Below, one piece after another: positions 32,086 to 41,564 of a stretch of DNA of 64,000 bases. This stretch comes from Neomoorella carbonis (GTDB taxonomy: Bacteria; Bacillota; DSM-521; Neomoorellales; Neomoorellaceae). The notes below the pieces were generated by a model. That model was not told the origin of the DNA. It was given only the letters and a program-made list of their open reading frames with translations, and made no database searches. Every line of letters begins with the position of its first letter. The first letter of the stretch is position 1. The translations under genes and the position numbers were made by a program. The stretch covers positions 1,488,001 to 1,552,000 of the forward strand of contig NZ_CP136420.1 of the NCBI RefSeq assembly GCF_045278715.1. Direction: 5' to 3'.

Positions 32086-33150
32086 TCAGGGCGATACCCG
32101 GGCCGGTAACTGGCTCCACCCAGCCATGGCCAGGATAAAAATCATGGCTTCCGGGGCCATGCGGGGGCCTGCCGCCATGTATTCGGGCAGGAAACCTCGC
32201 ACCAGGCAGGGAGCCAGTTCCGGTAACAAAGCCCTGGCGGCATAAATCTTGCTGCGCTTTTTGCGGCCAAAATTCAAACTATCCAGGACCTCATCCAGTT
32301 CTGTTGCCTTTAATTTTGCCGTGGCGATTAAAAAATAAACCAGGCCGGCATCCAGGGGTCGCTGTCCCCGCCACTTCCACTGGCAGAGGAGTTTTTCCGC
32401 CCGCCGGCCGGCGGCCACATCGGGCAATCCGGCTCCGGGTAAGCCCTGCCAGCCCAGGTCGATTAAACTTTCCCAGGCCGCCACTGGCCGCCGTTCTTTT
32501 AGTAAAAGGACAAATTCGTGCCAGAAACGTTCCGGTTCTATAAGGTTCAGGTAACCTGCTGCCAGGGCCTGCCTGGCTAAAGAACAGGTCTCTTCTTCCA
32601 GGCTAAATTTCAAGCGGGTGGCGAAGCGCACCCCCCTTAAAAGGCGGGTCGGGTCATCGCGAAAGCTGTTCCGGTGCAGCACCCGCAAGAGGCGCCGGTC
32701 CAGGTCTTCCCGCCCGCCGAAAGGGTCCACGATTTCCTTGGCTTCGCGGTTCATTAAGGGCAGAGCCATGGCGTTAACGCTAAAATCCCGCCGGGCCAGA
32801 TCGGCCTCAAGGGTCGCCGGCTCTACTTCGGGCAGGGCTCCAGGACGGGGATAATATTCCCGGCGGGCGGTGACTACGTCCACCCGCTCGCCGCTCCAGT
32901 AGACGGTAGCCGTCAGAAAACGCTCGTGAAAAACTGCGCGCCCGCCTAACTGCCGGGCCAGTTCCCGGGCAAAGAGAAGGCCGTCGCCCTCCACTGCCAG
33001 GTCCAGGTCGACCTCGGGCCGACCCAGGAGCAGGTCCCGGACCGTCCCGCCCACCAGGTAAACTCGCAGGCCTTTAACGGAGGCTATTTTTCTGGCCTGG
33101 AACAGGATGCGCAGCTGGTTGCGCCGGAAAAATTTCTGGTAGGAGATCAT
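32086..33150 (-). CDS. CCA tRNA nucleotidyltransferase / poly(A) polymerase family
   Basis: The 354-residue class II nucleotidyltransferase has LVGGTVRDLLLGRPEVDLDLAVEGDG (with the G-G and the D-x-D catalytic pair), RRDFSVNAMALPL, and DDPTRLLRGVRFATRLKFSLEEET for the tRNA-binding neck. It lacks the C-terminal HD domain seen in longer forms. Whether it adds all of CCA, only A, only CC, or poly(A) cannot be told from these motifs. ATG 33150 follows TAGGAG. It lies 13 bases after lysA. Confidence 0.85.
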   Translation of the reverse strand: MISYQKFFRRNQLRILFQARKIASVKGLRVYLVGGTVRDLLLGRPEVDLDLAVEGDGLLFARELARQLGGRAVFHERFLTATVYWSGERVDVVTARREYYPRPGALPEVEPATLEADLARRDFSVNAMALPLMNREAKEIVDPFGGREDLDRRLLRVLHRNSFRDDPTRLLRGVRFATRLKFSLEEETCSLARQALAAGYLNLIEPERFWHEFVLLLKERRPVAAWESLIDLGWQGLPGAGLPDVAAGRRAEKLLCQWKWRGQRPLDAGLVYFLIATAKLKATELDEVLDSLNFGRKKRSKIYAARALLPELAPCLVRGFLPEYMAAGPRMAPEAMIFILAMAGWSQLPARVSP

Positions 33151-33163
33151 TGTTTGTCAGGAA

Positions 33164-34486
33164 TTATCTGGTACAAACCAGCCGGGCCGGAACGACGTCA
33201 TTGCGAAGCAGATCGTTGTAATCTTCCCGTTTTAAAATCAGGTCGGCGTTTCCTTCGCGGACCAGGACGGCGGCCGGCCGGCCCAGGCGGTTGTAATTGC
33301 TGGCCATGGTGTAGCCATAAGCACCGGTACAGGATATGACCAGGATATCGCCGGCTTCCACGCGGGGAAGCTTTGCTTCCCAGATGAGCATATCGCCGGA
33401 CTCGCAGCATTTACCGGTAATGGCAACTGTTTCTGTGGCCGGGAGATTGGCTTTATTGGCCAGGATGGCTTCATACTTAGCGCCATAAAGGGCGGGACGA
33501 ATGTTATCGGCCATGCCGCCGTCAACGGCCACATACTTGCGCACCCCGGGAATTTCTTTAATGGTGCCCACGGTATAGGCAGTGCTGCCCGCCGGCCCGA
33601 TAATGGCGCGGCCCGGCTCAACGATTACCAGGGGTTGAGGCAGGTTTACGGCACGGGCTTCCTCCCTGACCCTGGTAAGGATTGTTTCGGCATAGGCGCT
33701 GATTGGCCGGGGATGGTCCTCAGCAGTATAATATATGCCAAAACCGCCTCCCAGATCAAGTTCAGAGGTAATCAATCCCGTCGCTTCTTTAATAGCGGCG
33801 GCCAGTTCCATCATAACGGCAGCCGCCTGGCTGTAGGGTTCCAGCTCAAAAATCTGGGAACCTATATGGCAGTGTAAACCTTTAAACTCAAGGCCGGGTA
33901 AATCCTTGACCCGCCTGGCGGCTTCCAGGGCCTGACCATTGGGCAGGGTAAAGCCAAACTTGGAATCAATCTGGCCGGTACGGATATAATTATGAGTATG
34001 GGCTTCAATCCCCGGTGTCACCCTTAGAATTACCCGCGCTACCTGACCCCGTTCCGTACTCAAGCGGCTTAAAAGCTCCAGTTCGGCAAAATTGTCGACT
34101 ACGAACCTCCCTATCCCGGCCTCCAGGGCCTGGCAGAGTTCGGCGTAGCTTTTATTGTTGCCGTGGAAATAAATGTTTTCTACGGGAAAGCCGGCCGCCA
34201 GGGCGGTGTAAAGCTCGCCTCCGGAAACCACGTCCAATCCCAGGCCTTCACTGGCGATAATCCGGCACATGGCGGTAGTCAAAAATGCTTTACCGGCGTA
34301 AATAACCCTGGACAGGCCTTCCTTCACGCCAAAGGCCCGGTAAAACTCCCGGCAGTTGTTGCGGATACAGTCTTCATCAAAAATGTAAAGGGGGGTGCCG
34401 AATTCCCGGGCGAGTTCGACAACATCGCAACCGCCGATGGTAAGTTTACCTTTAGCATTTACCTGCATGGTACCATGTAGGTGCAT
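33164..34486 (-). CDS. lysA: diaminopimelate decarboxylase
   Basis: LysA makes lysine from meso-diaminopimelate. The 440-residue PLP enzyme of fold type III has the lysine in VIYAGKAFLTTAMCR, the phosphate and ring contacts GLHCHIGSQIFEL and ELDLGGGFGIYY, EPGRAIIGPAG, and CCESGDML and GAYGYTMASNYN from the partner subunit. ATG 34486 has AAAGGAG twelve bases ahead; a second in-frame ATG follows six codons later. No lysine riboswitch is seen in the 118 bases upstream. Confidence 0.93.
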   Translation of the reverse strand: MHLHGTMQVNAKGKLTIGGCDVVELAREFGTPLYIFDEDCIRNNCREFYRAFGVKEGLSRVIYAGKAFLTTAMCRIIASEGLGLDVVSGGELYTALAAGFPVENIYFHGNNKSYAELCQALEAGIGRFVVDNFAELELLSRLSTERGQVARVILRVTPGIEAHTHNYIRTGQIDSKFGFTLPNGQALEAARRVKDLPGLEFKGLHCHIGSQIFELEPYSQAAAVMMELAAAIKEATGLITSELDLGGGFGIYYTAEDHPRPISAYAETILTRVREEARAVNLPQPLVIVEPGRAIIGPAGSTAYTVGTIKEIPGVRKYVAVDGGMADNIRPALYGAKYEAILANKANLPATETVAITGKCCESGDMLIWEAKLPRVEAGDILVISCTGAYGYTMASNYNRLGRPAAVLVREGNADLILKREDYNDLLRNDVVPARLVCTR

Positions 34487-34551
34487 TAAAACCGGTTACT
34501 CCTTTCACCCAGTATATTCTCATTTTAACCAAGGCTACCTGCCATGTCTAG

Positions 34552-34580
34552 AAAAATTAAGGGAACCGTCGCCGGTTCCC
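34552..34580 (-). terminator. rho-independent terminator of the GT4 gene
   Basis: On the minus strand GGGAACCG (34580-34573) pairs perfectly with CGGTTCCC (34568-34561), loop GCGA, followed by TTAATTTTTC. Confidence 0.8.
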
Positions 34581-34604
34581 TGCAATTTCTTGGATTTAAT
34601 TGCT

Positions 34605-35795
34605 CTAACTCGCCTGGGGTAGGGTCAGCAATTGTTTGTATACCGTCAGAGTGTTGCGGGCCATTACGGCCGTAGTAAAGTTTTCTTCAGCCAGACGGCG
34701 GCCGTTCTGGCCCATAGCCGTACCTACCTCCGGATTGCGAAGCAGGAAGGTTGTATAGCGGGCCAATTCTTCGTAGTTACCCATGGAGACTAAAAAACCG
34801 TTGTACCCGGGACGGATTATCTCCGGCATCCCTCCGGCCCGGCTGACAATTATGGGCCTGGCCGTAGCCATGGCTTCCAGCATTACCAGACCGAAGGGCT
34901 CCTGGAAAGACGACGGGTACAGACAAACCTCGGCCGCTTTATACACTGCCGGTATTTCCTGCCAGGGGAAGAAGCGGATAAAGACATTCTTTTCCAGATC
35001 CAGACTGGCGATGAGATCCTGGATCCAGGCTACTTCCGCCGGTTGTTTCTGGCCCCAGTCGACGGTATTGGTAGTACCGGCCAGAATCAGTAAAACGTCG
35101 GGAATTTCCCGGCGGACAAGATCAAGGGCGCGAATACTCACATCACAGCCTTTGGCACGGCTCATGCGGGCCGGATGGAAAATAAGGCGCCGGCCCCGCC
35201 ATTCCGGATAAGTGGCAAAGATAGACTGGAGCTCCGCCGGGGAAGGCGGCCGGAAGGTAGCCGTATCGGTGCCGTGGTAAACTACCGTCACTCGCCCGGG
35301 AGGATAGCCGTTCACCACCAGTTCCTGACGTATGTAATGGCTGACGGCTATAACCCGGTCCCACCCCTGAGCTAGAGTATTCATCTTTGTCCACAGCTCG
35401 TCTTCCCAGACATTATGGGCCGTGAGGATAAGGGGCCAGCCGTGGCGGCGGCAGATTTCCTGGAGACTGGCAGCATGGACAAAGCTAAAGTAATGGAAGT
35501 TATGGGCGTGAACGATATCGGGCCTGCATTCCAGCAAAAAGCTTTCCAGCAGATGCTTGATTTCCCCGGCCCTGGCTTCAATGGTTTCCGGAGTCAAAGA
35601 GTTCAGATCGAGCAAGGGTGAACGCTTAATGGTTACTCCTCGCCAGCTCTCTCTCTCCGGCGCCCCGGGAGCTGTAGCTGTCAGGAGGCTTACCTGGTGT
35701 CCTTGCTGGACCAGGTAAGGGCATAGGAGGGCCAGGTGAGATTCCACTCCCCCGATAATCGGCGGAAATGCCCAGTGTAACATGGCAATGCGCAT
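34605..35795 (-). CDS. GT4-family glycosyltransferase
   Basis: The 396-residue GT-B enzyme begins MLHWAFPPIIGGVESHLALL with the usual glycine loop and has the C-terminal donor-site E-x7-E in FQEPFGLVMLEAMA, and GGMPEII and NGFLVSMG. The HNFHYFSF and TAHNVWEDE segments face the acceptor. The sugar and acceptor are unknown; similar enzymes sit near trehalose or glycogen genes in thermophilic Clostridia, and here the debranching-type enzyme is next upstream. ATG 35795 follows GGGAGG. It has its own terminator. Confidence 0.85.
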   Translation of the reverse strand: MRIAMLHWAFPPIIGGVESHLALLCPYLVQQGHQVSLLTATAPGAPERESWRGVTIKRSPLLDLNSLTPETIEARAGEIKHLLESFLLECRPDIVHAHNFHYFSFVHAASLQEICRRHGWPLILTAHNVWEDELWTKMNTLAQGWDRVIAVSHYIRQELVVNGYPPGRVTVVYHGTDTATFRPPSPAELQSIFATYPEWRGRRLIFHPARMSRAKGCDVSIRALDLVRREIPDVLLILAGTTNTVDWGQKQPAEVAWIQDLIASLDLEKNVFIRFFPWQEIPAVYKAAEVCLYPSSFQEPFGLVMLEAMATARPIIVSRAGGMPEIIRPGYNGFLVSMGNYEELARYTTFLLRNPEVGTAMGQNGRRLAEENFTTAVMARNTLTVYKQLLTLPQAS

Positions 35796-35879
35796 ATTAC
35801 ATCAGCCTCCCTTTATTGATAAAATATACAGTCTAATTTTATATAGAGCTCAAAGGAAAGTCAAGAAAGGACAAATCCT

Positions 35880-38042
35880 TCAGGCTTCAATGATTACTTT
35901 AATTGCCCCCTCTTTCTTTAAAACATGGGCAAAGATCCGCCCATCCTTTTCTTCAAAGGCGAGGTCCAGGCGGCTGCCGGCCACAGCCAGATTCTTGATT
36001 TCCACCCTCCTGGTGCCGGGTATTAATATGGGCCGGGATATATAAAGGGTACTATCCCGTAACTCAATGCCCAGCAGATGCTGGAGGAAGGCAAAGAGGC
36101 TGCCTACCGCCCAGGCCTGGGGGTCGCAGGCAACGGGGTACCGCACCGGCCCGCTCAGGCCCCGGCGGGTAAAACCGCAAAAAAGCTCCGGCCAGCGCCG
36201 GTAATTAAAGAAAGAACTGGCGGCGAAAAGGCCGCTGGCCAGCCGCGATAACTCTTCAAAGCATTGATAGCGACGCAGGCCGGCAGCGATAATGGCATTA
36301 TCATGGGGCCAGACGGAACCGTTGTGGTAACTCATCGGGTTATAAGCCTTTTCCTTTTTACTCATGGTACGAATACCCCAGCCGGAATAAAAGTCCCCCG
36401 CCAGCAGGCGCCGGGCCACTTTCCGGGCCCGCTCTGGTTCCAGGATGCCGGTGAAGAGGGCGTGGCCGCCGTTGGAGACCAGGGTGGTAAGAGGCCTTTT
36501 TTTACCATCCAGGGCAAAAATTAAGTATCCTTCTTCTTCCAGCCAGAAATCCCGGTTGAAACGCATTTTTAACCTGCTCGCCCGCGCCTTCAGCTCAGTC
36601 GCCGTTCCCTTGTCACCCAGGACTGTAAATAAATGGGCTGCTTCAAGGAGGGCCAGGTAGTAGTAGGCCTGGACTTCTACCAGGGCCACAGGTCCTTCGG
36701 GGATGCGGCCTTCCCGGTCGACTACGGCATCCCAGGAATCTTTCCACCCCTGGTTGGTCAGGCCTGCCGGCGATTCCCGCTGGTATTCCAGGTAACCGTC
36801 ACCATCCAAATCGCCATAACGCACGCACCAATGCAGGCAGCGCCTTAAAGGAGCGGCCATTTCCTGTAACAGATCCTGATCTAAAGTCCACCTGTAGGCG
36901 GCAGCAAGGAGGATAATAAACCACAGGGTGGCATCGATGGAACCATAATAGGGGTTGTGGGGTACTTCCTGGCAGCGGGTCATCTCGCCCCGCCGCAATT
37001 CATGGAGGATTTTTCCCGGCTTTTCTTCCCGCCATTTGTCTACCTGCTTCCCCTGATAGCGTGCCAGGAACCGCAGAGTATGGCGGGCTAGATCCGGGTT
37101 TAAGATGAGGGTCTGCCAGGAAGTGATGAGGGAATCGCGGCCAAAGGGAGCGGTATACCACGGTATCCCGGCGGCAATAATTTTCCCCTCCCCGGGATAA
37201 TCAATTTCCAGGGCCTTCAGGTCGGTGATGGCCGTGCGGAACATATCATTTATAAAATTGTTATCCGTCCAGATCCGGGTACATTCCTTTTGCCACTGGT
37301 GGTAAGAACTGGCCAGTTCTATGGTGGCCGCGGCAAAAAGGTCGCTAATATGCGTGGCCGGGAACATTTTTTGCCCGTCGGGTTCAATCCTTAAGTACAG
37401 GTAAAGCTTTTTTTGGGGTGGCAGGATAAGGTCATAAGTAACTTCCGCCCGGCCCGGCCGGCCTACAATACTGGCCGGTGCCGGTTCGAAGGTAATATGC
37501 GTGGTCCGGATCACGTTATCCAGGCCCTGGTAGGCGAGGATTAACCCCTGATGGTGAACTTCCGTTTTTAAAAATTCTCCCCGGCGCTGGCGCCGGCTGC
37601 CGCGAACTTCAAAAACATCCAGGAAATCAGCCCCTATGGTAAAATGAAGGTTTAAATGGACGGGGAAAGGATTAAAATTGATTAAGCGTAAACGCTGGTA
37701 GAGAGCCCCTTTAATCAGCCGCAAAAGGCGGAGGTGGATGGTCTGGGCCGGTACTACTCTACTATCACCCAAAGGGAAAACGGGATTGGTCAATTCAATC
37801 TGGCTAAAATGGCTGTCGCGCACAGAAGAGGAAAGGTAAACAGGCCGCCACCCGCCGGCGGTGAGTTCCAGGCAGTTTAAATAACGGGTATCATTATAAT
37901 ACAGGCCCAGACTGCTGTTGTCCTGGTCAATAATGGAACCATCCGGCAGGGATATAAGAAAAATATTCCCTTCTTTAAGGACTTCTGTCCGGGGTTCCAA
38001 CACACATGGATTATGGCGTAAATCCAGGGACGTTTCCAGCAT
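35880..38042 (-). CDS. glycogen-debranching-type amylo-alpha-1,6-glucosidase
   Basis: The 720-residue protein has the two-domain form of bacterial and archaeal debranching enzymes: an N-terminal all-beta domain (about 10-215) with SLPDGSIIDQDNSSLGLYYNDTRYL, and a C-terminal (alpha/alpha)6 barrel with IPWYTAPFGRDSLITSWQ, GYLEYQRESPAGLTNQGWKDSWDA and MSYHNGSVWPHDNAI. It probably hydrolyses alpha-1,6 branches or short alpha-glucans; specificity is not proved by sequence. No glycogen synthase or branching gene is in the window. It diverges from the c-di-AMP-controlled otsA operon. Confidence 0.85.
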   Translation of the reverse strand: MLETSLDLRHNPCVLEPRTEVLKEGNIFLISLPDGSIIDQDNSSLGLYYNDTRYLNCLELTAGGWRPVYLSSSVRDSHFSQIELTNPVFPLGDSRVVPAQTIHLRLLRLIKGALYQRLRLINFNPFPVHLNLHFTIGADFLDVFEVRGSRRQRRGEFLKTEVHHQGLILAYQGLDNVIRTTHITFEPAPASIVGRPGRAEVTYDLILPPQKKLYLYLRIEPDGQKMFPATHISDLFAAATIELASSYHQWQKECTRIWTDNNFINDMFRTAITDLKALEIDYPGEGKIIAAGIPWYTAPFGRDSLITSWQTLILNPDLARHTLRFLARYQGKQVDKWREEKPGKILHELRRGEMTRCQEVPHNPYYGSIDATLWFIILLAAAYRWTLDQDLLQEMAAPLRRCLHWCVRYGDLDGDGYLEYQRESPAGLTNQGWKDSWDAVVDREGRIPEGPVALVEVQAYYYLALLEAAHLFTVLGDKGTATELKARASRLKMRFNRDFWLEEEGYLIFALDGKKRPLTTLVSNGGHALFTGILEPERARKVARRLLAGDFYSGWGIRTMSKKEKAYNPMSYHNGSVWPHDNAIIAAGLRRYQCFEELSRLASGLFAASSFFNYRRWPELFCGFTRRGLSGPVRYPVACDPQAWAVGSLFAFLQHLLGIELRDSTLYISRPILIPGTRRVEIKNLAVAGSRLDLAFEEKDGRIFAHVLKKEGAIKVIIEA

Positions 38043-38096
38043 ATCTCACCCTCCCATGGATTTTGGTATATCTTTCCAGAATATAAAAACGTAATA

Positions 38097-38125
38097 TTTG
38101 CATTTCGTTACCAGTATGATATAAT
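38097..38125 (+). promoter_or_regulatory. sigma-A promoter of otsA-otsB-galU
   Basis: TTTGCA (38097-38102) and a perfect TATAAT (38120-38125) are 17 bases apart and lie 15 bases before the riboswitch. Confidence 0.6.
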
Positions 38126-38140
38126 AAATTTGTATATCCT

Positions 38141-38275
38141 GGAACGCTGAATTGCGGTGTAACAGCCGTAAGCGGGGGACCCATTTTTTCCGGGGTGAAT
38201 CTTACCGGTTAATTCCGGTAAGTAGGGCTAACCTTCAGCCCGAATCCGTCAGCTAACTTCGTAAGCGTGGAAGGG
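38141..38275 (+). ncRNA. c-di-AMP (ydaO/yuaA) riboswitch
   Basis: The conserved blocks of the ydaO class appear in order: AACGCTGAAT opening P1, GCGGGGGACCCA, GGGGTGAATC, TAGGGCTAAC, GCCCGAATCCGTCAGCTAAC and TTCGTAAGCGTGGAAGGGG. P1 forms between ACGCT (38144-38148) and AGCGT (38264-38268). This class usually turns expression off when c-di-AMP is high. It precedes a terminator and the trehalose operon, fitting osmolyte control by c-di-AMP. Confidence 0.93.
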
Positions 38276-38297
38276 GATATATAAAAGTACTTTCTTA

Positions 38298-38328
38298 CCC
38301 CGGGCCCCCGGGGCTTAAATTTTATTTT
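38298..38328 (+). terminator. riboswitch expression-platform terminator
   Basis: CCCCGGG (38298-38304) pairs perfectly with CCCGGGG (38307-38313), followed by CTTAAATTTTATTTT. It lies between the riboswitch and otsA. Confidence 0.7.
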
Positions 38329-38382
38329 AAAGGAGTGAAGTAGGTTCCGACAATAGGCACAGGCTAAAAGGAGGTATGCTAA

Positions 38383-39843
38383 GTGGCTAAAAAACATGCA
38401 GCTGCTAAAATTATTATGGTTTCCAACCGGGGTGCGTACAATCTGCAAGCCACTGACAGCGGTATCCAACCTGTACCGGCCATCAGCGGCCTCGTCTCGG
38501 CGGTAGAACCATTCTTAAAGGAAAAGGGCGGTGTCTGGGTTGCCTGGGGCGGGCGCGACGCTCCCCAGGAAAATAGTCCCGGGGTACGTTTACCGGTTCC
38601 CCAGGACGATCCGGCCTATACCTTTCGGGAGGTGCCCCTGACTACCGAAGAAATAAAGCTCTATTACCACGGTTTTACCAACGGTGCCCTGTGGCCCCTG
38701 TGCCATTATTTTTTAGAAAAGTGTTGTTATAATTCCCTGGAATGGGAAACATATGTTAAAGTCAACGCTAAATTTGCCGATGCTGCCCTTGCGGAAGCCA
38801 GGGAAGGCGATATCGTCTGGGTCAACGACTATCACCTGGCCCTTGTACCGTCCCATATTCGTCACCGTAAACCGCAGGTGAAACAGTTCTTTTTCTGGCA
38901 TATCCCCTTTCCCCACCACGACCTCCTGGCCACCCTTCCCTGGGCATCACATATCTTGCGCGGTCTCCTGGGCACTGATGTCCTGGGCTTTCATTTACAA
39001 TCTTATGCCGATAATTTCCTGAATGCCGTGGCCGCCTTACTGGGAGCCAGGGTGGACTTTGAGCACAATATTGTTTACTGGCAACAGCGGCGCATCTATG
39101 TAGGTGCCTGGCCCATGGGAATCGATTATCAGGCCTTCCAGCGCCAGGCATTAGATCCGGCGACCCGGGCCCGTGCTAGAGCCTTGCGCAGCCAGTTTGG
39201 TGTTGAGCACCTTGCCCTGAGTGTAGAAAGGCTTGATTATACCAAGGGTATCGTGGAAAGGCTGCTGGCCTGGGAGCGCCTGTTGGAAAAATCACCCGAA
39301 TGGCGTGGTCGGGCGTCCCTTGTTCAGATAGCCGTACCCAGTCGGACGGCTGTGCCGGCCTACCGGCGGCTAAAAGAAGAAGTGGAGGCAGCCGTAGGAC
39401 GCATTAACGGCCGTTTTAGCGAAGGTAGCTATCGCCCCGTCCATTATTTCTGGCGGGGTTTGCCACGGCAGGAACTGGTAGCCTATTACCTGGCAGCCGA
39501 CGTCATGCTGGTTACGCCTTTGCGCGACGGCCTGAACCTGGTAGCTAAAGAATATGTAGCTTCCCGGCATGACGGCAGCGGGGTCCTGGTCTTAAGCCGT
39601 TTTGCCGGTGCCGCCCAGGAATTAAAGGGTGCTGTCCTCGTCAATCCATACGATATCGATGGCATGACCATGATTTTAAATAGAGCCCTCACCATGGGCC
39701 GGGCCGAGCAGGAAAAAAGAATGCGCCTGATGCAGGAAAAGGTGCGTCGTCATGATATCCGCTGGTGGTTGACCTGTTTCCACCAGGCCATGATGGCCCC
39801 GGAAGGGGAAGCGCCCAGTGTCTCCGGCTCAGCTGGCAGCTAA
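38383..39843 (+). CDS. otsA: alpha,alpha-trehalose-6-phosphate synthase (GT20)
   Basis: OtsA makes trehalose-6-phosphate from a nucleotide-glucose and glucose-6-phosphate. The 486-residue GT20 enzyme has VSNRGAYNL with the N-terminal glycine loop, WVNDYHLALVP, FFWHIPFPHHDLLATLPW, LGFHLQSYADNFL, VERLDYTKGIVERL and DGLNLVAKEYVA. GTG 38383 follows AAAGGAGG. It overlaps otsB by 26 bases, and galU follows, so the operon supplies UDP-glucose as well as the two trehalose steps. Confidence 0.92.
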   Translation: MAKKHAAAKIIMVSNRGAYNLQATDSGIQPVPAISGLVSAVEPFLKEKGGVWVAWGGRDAPQENSPGVRLPVPQDDPAYTFREVPLTTEEIKLYYHGFTNGALWPLCHYFLEKCCYNSLEWETYVKVNAKFADAALAEAREGDIVWVNDYHLALVPSHIRHRKPQVKQFFFWHIPFPHHDLLATLPWASHILRGLLGTDVLGFHLQSYADNFLNAVAALLGARVDFEHNIVYWQQRRIYVGAWPMGIDYQAFQRQALDPATRARARALRSQFGVEHLALSVERLDYTKGIVERLLAWERLLEKSPEWRGRASLVQIAVPSRTAVPAYRRLKEEVEAAVGRINGRFSEGSYRPVHYFWRGLPRQELVAYYLAADVMLVTPLRDGLNLVAKEYVASRHDGSGVLVLSRFAGAAQELKGAVLVNPYDIDGMTMILNRALTMGRAEQEKRMRLMQEKVRRHDIRWWLTCFHQAMMAPEGEAPSVSGSAGS

Positions 39844-40570
39844 AGTCCGTAATCACCCCGAAGTACTCCTCATGTGTGACTATGACGGCACCCTTGTACC
39901 CCTGGCGCCCCGGCCAGAGCTGGCCCGTCCCAATACCCATCTCCTGACCTTGCTGCGGCAGCTGGTATCCAGGCCAGGCTTCCACCTGGCCATAATTAGT
40001 GGCCGGAGTCTAAAGGACCTGCAGGAGCTGTTGCCAGTGGCAGGGCTTTATCTTGCCGGCCTGCACGGAGCAGAAGTAGCCACGCCGGAAAGGCAGGTAA
40101 TCAACCTCCTGCCCTCCAGGCAAGAAGATATCCCCTGGGAAGATATTTTCAGGCTGGCCAGCCAGATAATAGCAGGTATTCCTGGACTTTTTGTAGAAAA
40201 TAAAGGTGAAGCTGTAGCCCTGCATTACCGCCTGGCTGACCCAAAGCTGGCTGCGACAGCCTTAAAACAGTTTCGTCGGGCCATGCAGCCTTTTTTAAAT
40301 AACAATGTCGAATTGCTTTTCGGTCATAAAGTCCTGGAGGTGCGTCGCCGGGGCATTAACAAGGGCCTGGCGGTAACCTACTTCACCAGGAAGTGGCCCC
40401 AGGCATTACCCGTCTATTTAGGTGATGACCGGACTGATGAAGATGCCTTCGCTGCTTTGCCCGCTGGCGGCCTGGCCATCCGCATAGGTAACAGGGCTGC
40501 CGGCGAGGCTCGCTATTTTTTACCATCGCCAGCAGAAGTTGTCCAGTTCCTGGAGCTTCTAATTTTTTAA
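39818..40570 (+). CDS. otsB: trehalose-6-phosphate phosphatase
   Basis: OtsB dephosphorylates trehalose-6-phosphate. The 250-residue HAD phosphatase has the nucleophile motif CDYDGTLVPLAPRPE, ISGRSLKDLQELL, LHGAE and the C-terminal metal site YLGDDRTDEDAF. GTG 39818 lies inside otsA with GGAAGGGGAA eight bases before it, so translation is coupled to otsA. Confidence 0.93.
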   Translation: MSPAQLAAKVRNHPEVLLMCDYDGTLVPLAPRPELARPNTHLLTLLRQLVSRPGFHLAIISGRSLKDLQELLPVAGLYLAGLHGAEVATPERQVINLLPSRQEDIPWEDIFRLASQIIAGIPGLFVENKGEAVALHYRLADPKLAATALKQFRRAMQPFLNNNVELLFGHKVLEVRRRGINKGLAVTYFTRKWPQALPVYLGDDRTDEDAFAALPAGGLAIRIGNRAAGEARYFLPSPAEVVQFLELLIF

Positions 40571-40640
40571 TAACAATCCAGGCCTATACCGGACCAGTTG
40601 GCAATAAAGATAGTTTAAAGTCCCAAAAGCGAGGTGGTAT

Positions 40641-41552
40641 TTGTTGTCAACTTTACAGAAAGCCATTATTCCTGCTGCCGGCTGGGGCACCCGCTTCCTG
40701 CCGGCCACTAAAGCCCAACCCAAAGAAATGCTGCCAATCGTTGACAAACCGGCCATCCAGTTTATAGTTGAAGAAGCCGTTAATGCAGGAATAGAGGACA
40801 TCCTCATTATTACCGGAAAAAATAAACGGGCCATTGAGGATCACTTTGACCGCTCCCTGGAATTGGAAAACCTGCTGCGGGAAAAGGACAAAGAAGATCT
40901 CCTGGCCCTGGTGGAAGGGGTGGCTGAACTAGCCGATATCCACTATATAAGGCAGAAGGAACAGCTGGGGTTGGGACATGCCGTTTACTGCGCCCGTAAA
41001 TTTATCGGCCAGGACCCCTTCGCCGTCCTGCTGGGGGACGACATCATCGTGAACCACCCCTCCTGCCTGGAGCAGATGCTGGAAGTTTACAATGAAGTTA
41101 AATCTGCAGTTATTGCTGTCCAGGAAGTACCCCGGGACGAAGTCAGCCGTTACGGCGTCATTGAACCCCTGGAAATCAACGGCCGTCTCATCGAAGTTAA
41201 GGACCTGGTAGAAAAGCCGCGGCCGGAAGAAGCCCCTTCCAACCTGGCCGTAATCGGCCGCTACATCCTGGTGCCGGAGATCTTCCCCCTCCTGGCGGAA
41301 GTCCAACCGGGAGCCGGTGGGGAAATCCAGCTAACAGATGCCCTGCGCCTGCTGGCCCGGGAGAAACGAGTTTATGCCTACCGATTCCATGGTAAGCGCT
41401 ACGATATCGGTGATAAATTGGGTTTCCTCCAGGCAACGGTGGAATTCGCCCTGGCCCGCCCGGACCTGGCAGGGCCCTTCCGGGAATACCTGGCGAGTAT
41501 AATCTCTCAGGCCCCGGGTAATCTGGAGGTTGCTGCCGGCAAAGAACAATAG
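40641..41552 (+). CDS. galU: UTP-glucose-1-phosphate uridylyltransferase
   Basis: GalU makes UDP-glucose. The 303-residue enzyme has the nucleotide-binding GWGTRFLPATKAQPKEMLPI, KPAIQFIVEEAVNAGIEDI, QLGLGHAV, VLLGDD and EKPRPEEAPSNLAVIGRYI motifs. It starts at TTG 40641 or the adjacent TTG 40644 after GAGGTGG. It is third in the otsA operon, 70 bases after otsB, with no terminator between. It converges with the activator gene at 41565. Confidence 0.93.
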   Translation: MLSTLQKAIIPAAGWGTRFLPATKAQPKEMLPIVDKPAIQFIVEEAVNAGIEDILIITGKNKRAIEDHFDRSLELENLLREKDKEDLLALVEGVAELADIHYIRQKEQLGLGHAVYCARKFIGQDPFAVLLGDDIIVNHPSCLEQMLEVYNEVKSAVIAVQEVPRDEVSRYGVIEPLEINGRLIEVKDLVEKPRPEEAPSNLAVIGRYILVPEIFPLLAEVQPGAGGEIQLTDALRLLAREKRVYAYRFHGKRYDIGDKLGFLQATVEFALARPDLAGPFREYLASIISQAPGNLEVAAGKEQ

Positions 41553-41564
41553 AGGTGTATGGTT

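Noticed and set aside
34487..34604. Lysine riboswitch upstream of lysA
   Set aside because: The gap of 118 bases is too short for the aptamer and holds only the terminator of the upstream gene.
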